Shown here in pieces: positions 60,915 through 64,000 of a stretch of DNA of 64,000 nt. The notes below the pieces were generated by a model. The model was not told the DNA's origin and searched no databases. It saw nothing but the letters and a program-made list of their open reading frames with translations. A program made the position numbers and the translations under genes. Within the stretch, counting starts at the first letter, position 1, and each line of letters starts with the position of its first letter. The stretch is from positions 7,998,001 through 8,062,000 of the forward strand of contig NC_063151.1 of NCBI RefSeq assembly GCF_020921035.1, in the 5' to 3' direction. This stretch comes from Rhodamnia argentea (taxonomy: Eukaryota; Streptophyta; Magnoliopsida; Myrtales; Myrtaceae).

Positions 60915-61908
60915 CTTATGAGTACAAGAAGAGGCGTAGTATCCTAAGAGGACGGAACGCTTTGATGTGCTGCACTTCCTTGTACAATTAGTACTAGTAC
61001 AAGGAGAAAAAGTCAATACGACACTCACCATTGAGCTGAACGACTGCCTGACTGTCACTTCAGGTATCTGCTGCCACAAAGAAGACAACTCAACCAGCTA
61101 AAGATCTGATTTCACTGCAATCAAAAGTTCAGAATAACAGTTGCTTGGCAGCACACACATGGATACTAGCGACCCAGGTTTTGTGTGGGGATAAAATATC
61201 AGATATTGATCGACAGGAAATAGTGGATGGAAAAGGTAAGGCCAAGGGGAAACTTGTCTGTTCACGCTGTCATAGTGGAGAGACGAATTATGTTGCATTA
61301 AACATACTCCAGCTAGTTAACATACTTCACCTCTTGGCACGAAACACTAGTTTTGCCAATAACTGAGATATTACAAAACCTCGAGGCGAGCATATAGGAG
61401 AAACCTGGAGGATCACTCGTCCATCAGGAATCCAGAATTAACACGTGTACATAGACTAAATTCAGAGAGTTAAGAGAGTATACAGTATCAGTACAAACAG
61501 AAAGATGTAAAACTTAATAAGGACCATTCCAAAGCAGATGCTTTCTGGAATTTCATCAAGCAGGTGGTGGAATTGTGAGGGCGTGGGTTTTCATGGACCA
61601 CAATGTCATCACCCGCTACTCAAGAAGATTCTATGGAGTGTATCAACTGTGCTATTTCATCAGAAAGCAAAAAAATTGAAATTTCTCGAATGGAAAACCG
61701 TGGTGTCTTTCTTGACACGGGGGGTAGTGATCTAAACCCAACCAGTAAAAGCGAAAAAATTGAAGAGGAATCAACTGCATCAACCATACAAGCTAGAGTG
61801 CATACCGTCAAGTCATACAAATCACTTGCTGCTAGATGGGGGTGGGGGTGTCCTCAAATCCAAGAAAAACTGAGAATATGGGTGCGCTGCAAATCGAAAT
61901 CGAAATCG

Positions 61909-61918
61909 GAAGAAGAAG

Positions 61919-61948
<30 letters not shown>
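61909..61948 (+). repeat. GAA microsatellite
   Basis: An uninterrupted GAA run. It encodes a poly-glutamate stretch in an otherwise unrecognised frame (61603-62052), which I do not call as a gene. Confidence 0.95.
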
Positions 61949-61949
<1 letters not shown>

Positions 61950-62117
61950 TATTGCAGGACCACCAATGAAGAAGAAGAAGTGGAAAGCGGAAGGGAACGT
62001 TCTCTGCACAAGCAGAAGAAATCGCTTCGGGATGGCAAGTCAAACTCGCTAAACTCGTTGGAATCCCGAGTTGACTCGCGATGTCATCAAGTTTCTCAAA
62101 TGCTGGGCCTTTTCTCC

Positions 62118-62143
62118 TCTTCTTCTTCTTCTTCTTCTTCTTT
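62118..62143 (+). repeat. CTT microsatellite
   Basis: A CTT run about 170 bp right of the GAA run, in the opposite sense, so a transcript crossing both could fold on itself. Confidence 0.9.
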
Positions 62144-63169
62144 TTGGGCTGATCCAGAAAATCCCCACATAAAGCGAAATTTTTTGGTCACTATACTTTC
62201 ACGTTTGTTCAGATTTAAGTCCACGCACTTTTCATTTGTCCGAAAAGATTATTCCATTTTCACAAAATTTTATAATCAAGTCCTTCCGATACCAAATCCG
62301 GCCAAATCCAGCCATTATGGTCATCAGACAACATCATCGTGTGACGTGAATAACATCTTACCAATGTAGATGTCCATGTGAGCATCCATGGTGTTTGAAT
62401 TTTATGCACGTCATAGTTCGTGGTTATCCATTATATGTATATCCTCATCCAATGTGAATATGAAAAAAGTATCTTGCACCAACAATGGATTAAATAATAG
62501 TAATCATGATTATTTTTTTGTGGAATTCTGTAGTTTACTTACTATTAGAGACGGGTTAAACTCGTGTAGTGCCCCTCTGGCAATTTTGTTTCTAACTTAA
62601 GAGAAATAATACGGTACTATAGCCAAATCGTGGCCTTGGAAGCCATGGTTCCCAATTATATGGACGTGGCTATATAGGGTCAAGGCTCCGTAGTGTTAAT
62701 CAAGTAAATAAAAAATCGGATAAATGCATTGGACGTTCTAAAGCTAGTCATGAAATGCAATTGAGTCTTAAAATTTTCAAAAAAATACAATCACGTTCCT
62801 CCGTTAACTCCGTTCAATAAAACCAGTGGAAATTACTAATTTGACCTTTTTTTTAAATCATTTTCTCTCTTCCACGTGGCGTTTACATTGCTAAAAGTGA
62901 AACTCATGACTAGAACATTTTAGTCCTAATCATAATTTTTTGGCAAATATATTACCGGGACTATATTTAAAAAAAAAAGGCTATGTTTTGAAAAAAGAAT
63001 ACAAAAAAGCAGAAAAATGAAGCGTCAACGCCCCATCGTAGCTGGTAAGGGCTGGTCTTATAATAAGTTTACCGTATTTATAGCCAATTCAGCAATATTT
63101 GGGTTCTATTCTTTTTATTTATTTATTTTTTTGTATTTTGTCTCGCGCCCGGTGCAAACGTAAGAAAGA

Positions 63170-63390
63170 ACCTCGCAGTTTCCCATCGATTACTTGCTCT
63201 ATTTGATTGCAGAGTGCATCCGAAAGTCACAAGGCCGGCTCTCTCACCGACACTTCGCCGGCAAGGGCCTGGGCGAGGTGAGGCAAGCTCTCCTTGGGGG
63301 AGTCGAGGTTGTCATTCACCGGCCTAGCCTGAGGGTGGCCTCGCCCGATCGAGTGAGGGCAGACATCACCGGTCACAAGAAAGCATTCAA
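63170..63390. repeat. GC-rich repeat core (GCCGG/GAGGC type)
   Basis: Phrases such as CTTCGCCGGCAAGGGCC and GGTGGCCTCGCCCG resemble the GC-rich cores of the foldback elements at 43.5, 50.7 and 51.9 kb. AT-rich sequence lies on both sides, but inverted arms were not verified here. Confidence 0.45.
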
Positions 63391-64000
63391 CTTTAGATTT
63401 CTCAAAAATATGATGATTTGAAATCCACCATCAACCATGAATTAAGTGCAAAAGTTTTTGCAAACATAACACTACAAATAAATCTCTCATGTTCTAAGAA
63501 GTCCTCTCATTCTTCTTCTAAACAGAGTCCTCATCATAAACCTAAAATTTACTGTTGTTATGAATCGAATGAGTGTTAGAGTAATTAAAGTCGTTTGCTA
63601 AGATCACTTACACTTGTAGTGTATGTTGTTTTTAGACTGACAGAAAATGGGTTCGATTCCCTAGAATCTGAGAGTCAAGATTTCGAGTCAACAAGTGTGC
63701 CAGGCATCGCATTCACCCGAGTGATCACCACCATCACCGTGGACGTGGCTGTAGGAATGGCCAACCGACAGTACAAGTTCGTTGCAATCTTCATCAACAT
63801 AGATAGTCAGCGGGAGGGACCCATTCCCCAAGACATGTTTGACGGTGTGAATGGTAGTGATGAGGACGACGGACCAGATGACGGAGAGCACGGAGGTGGC
63901 TCGACCGCCACGGCAGCCTAGGATGGGGTCGGGAGCCAGGGAGGCGTTGGGAAGAAGTCCGCAAGTTTAGAGTCCTTGCGGCATTTTGATATAATACGTG

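Larger units (their letters stand above)
60915..64000. other. Gene-poor right end
   Basis: No confident gene. It holds GAA and CTT microsatellites (61909-61948, 62118-62143), a GC-rich repeat core (about 63170-63390), AT-rich repeats and, at 63690-63930, a GC-richer stretch open on both strands that may be a gene fragment running off the window. Confidence 0.5.

Noticed and set aside
61603-62052. 149-codon plus-strand frame with a poly-glutamate run
   Set aside because: The run comes from a GAA microsatellite and the remaining residues match no family I know; no splice or promoter context.

Overview
The window is nuclear DNA of a flowering plant, almost certainly a dicot. Genes carry many short exons with GT-AG introns, some proteins have plastid transit peptides, and intergenic DNA is AT-rich and full of LTR-retrotransposon, hAT, MITE and foldback debris. 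The gene families (class III peroxidase, B4-type RAF kinase, NF-YC, RGLG ubiquitin ligase) are plant families. A woody eudicot, possibly Myrtales, is only an impression from the repeats. The genes are unrelated single-copy units, not an operon or pathway cluster.

Layout. 367-2097 (-): four-exon class III peroxidase. 3459-3531 (+): tRNA-Arg(CCG). 5674-12772 (+): PB1-domain RAF-like protein kinase whose big first coding exon is broken by a frame change at about 6779-6900. 14885-15682 (+): intronless NF-YC. 17103-19350 (-): plastid membrane protein with an HEAGH motif. 20901-23698 (+): plastid phosphoglycerate kinase. 25469 to about 31178 (-): DCN1-like cullin neddylation factor, 11 exons. 31713-32619 (+): decayed ZIP metal transporter. 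32665-39299: degenerate Copia element lying in the ZIP intron, with a 2.9-kb hAT transposon nested in its 3' LTR. 40784-42606 (-): DNA-3-methyladenine glycosylase I. 43.2-45.3 kb: two foldback elements. 45788-48981 (+): RGLG-type RING ubiquitin ligase, 11 exons. 50.1-52.2 kb: a Tourist-like MITE and two more foldback elements. 53130-57958 (+): CTP synthase, 21 exons. 59945-60914 (-): plastid UVR plus NTF2-like protein. 61-64 kb: microsatellites and GC-rich repeat cores, no confident gene.

Exon boundaries were placed by hand from splice consensus, frame continuity and family knowledge. Every model reported as intact keeps phase at every junction and ends in one stop codon. The most notable points are the RAF-kinase lesion, which can be read as an exitron-like intron or a lost T; three GC-AG introns fixed by reading frame; the ZIP/Copia/hAT nest with target-site duplications at both levels; and a family of foldback repeats with GC-rich cores. 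I found no new multi-gene system.
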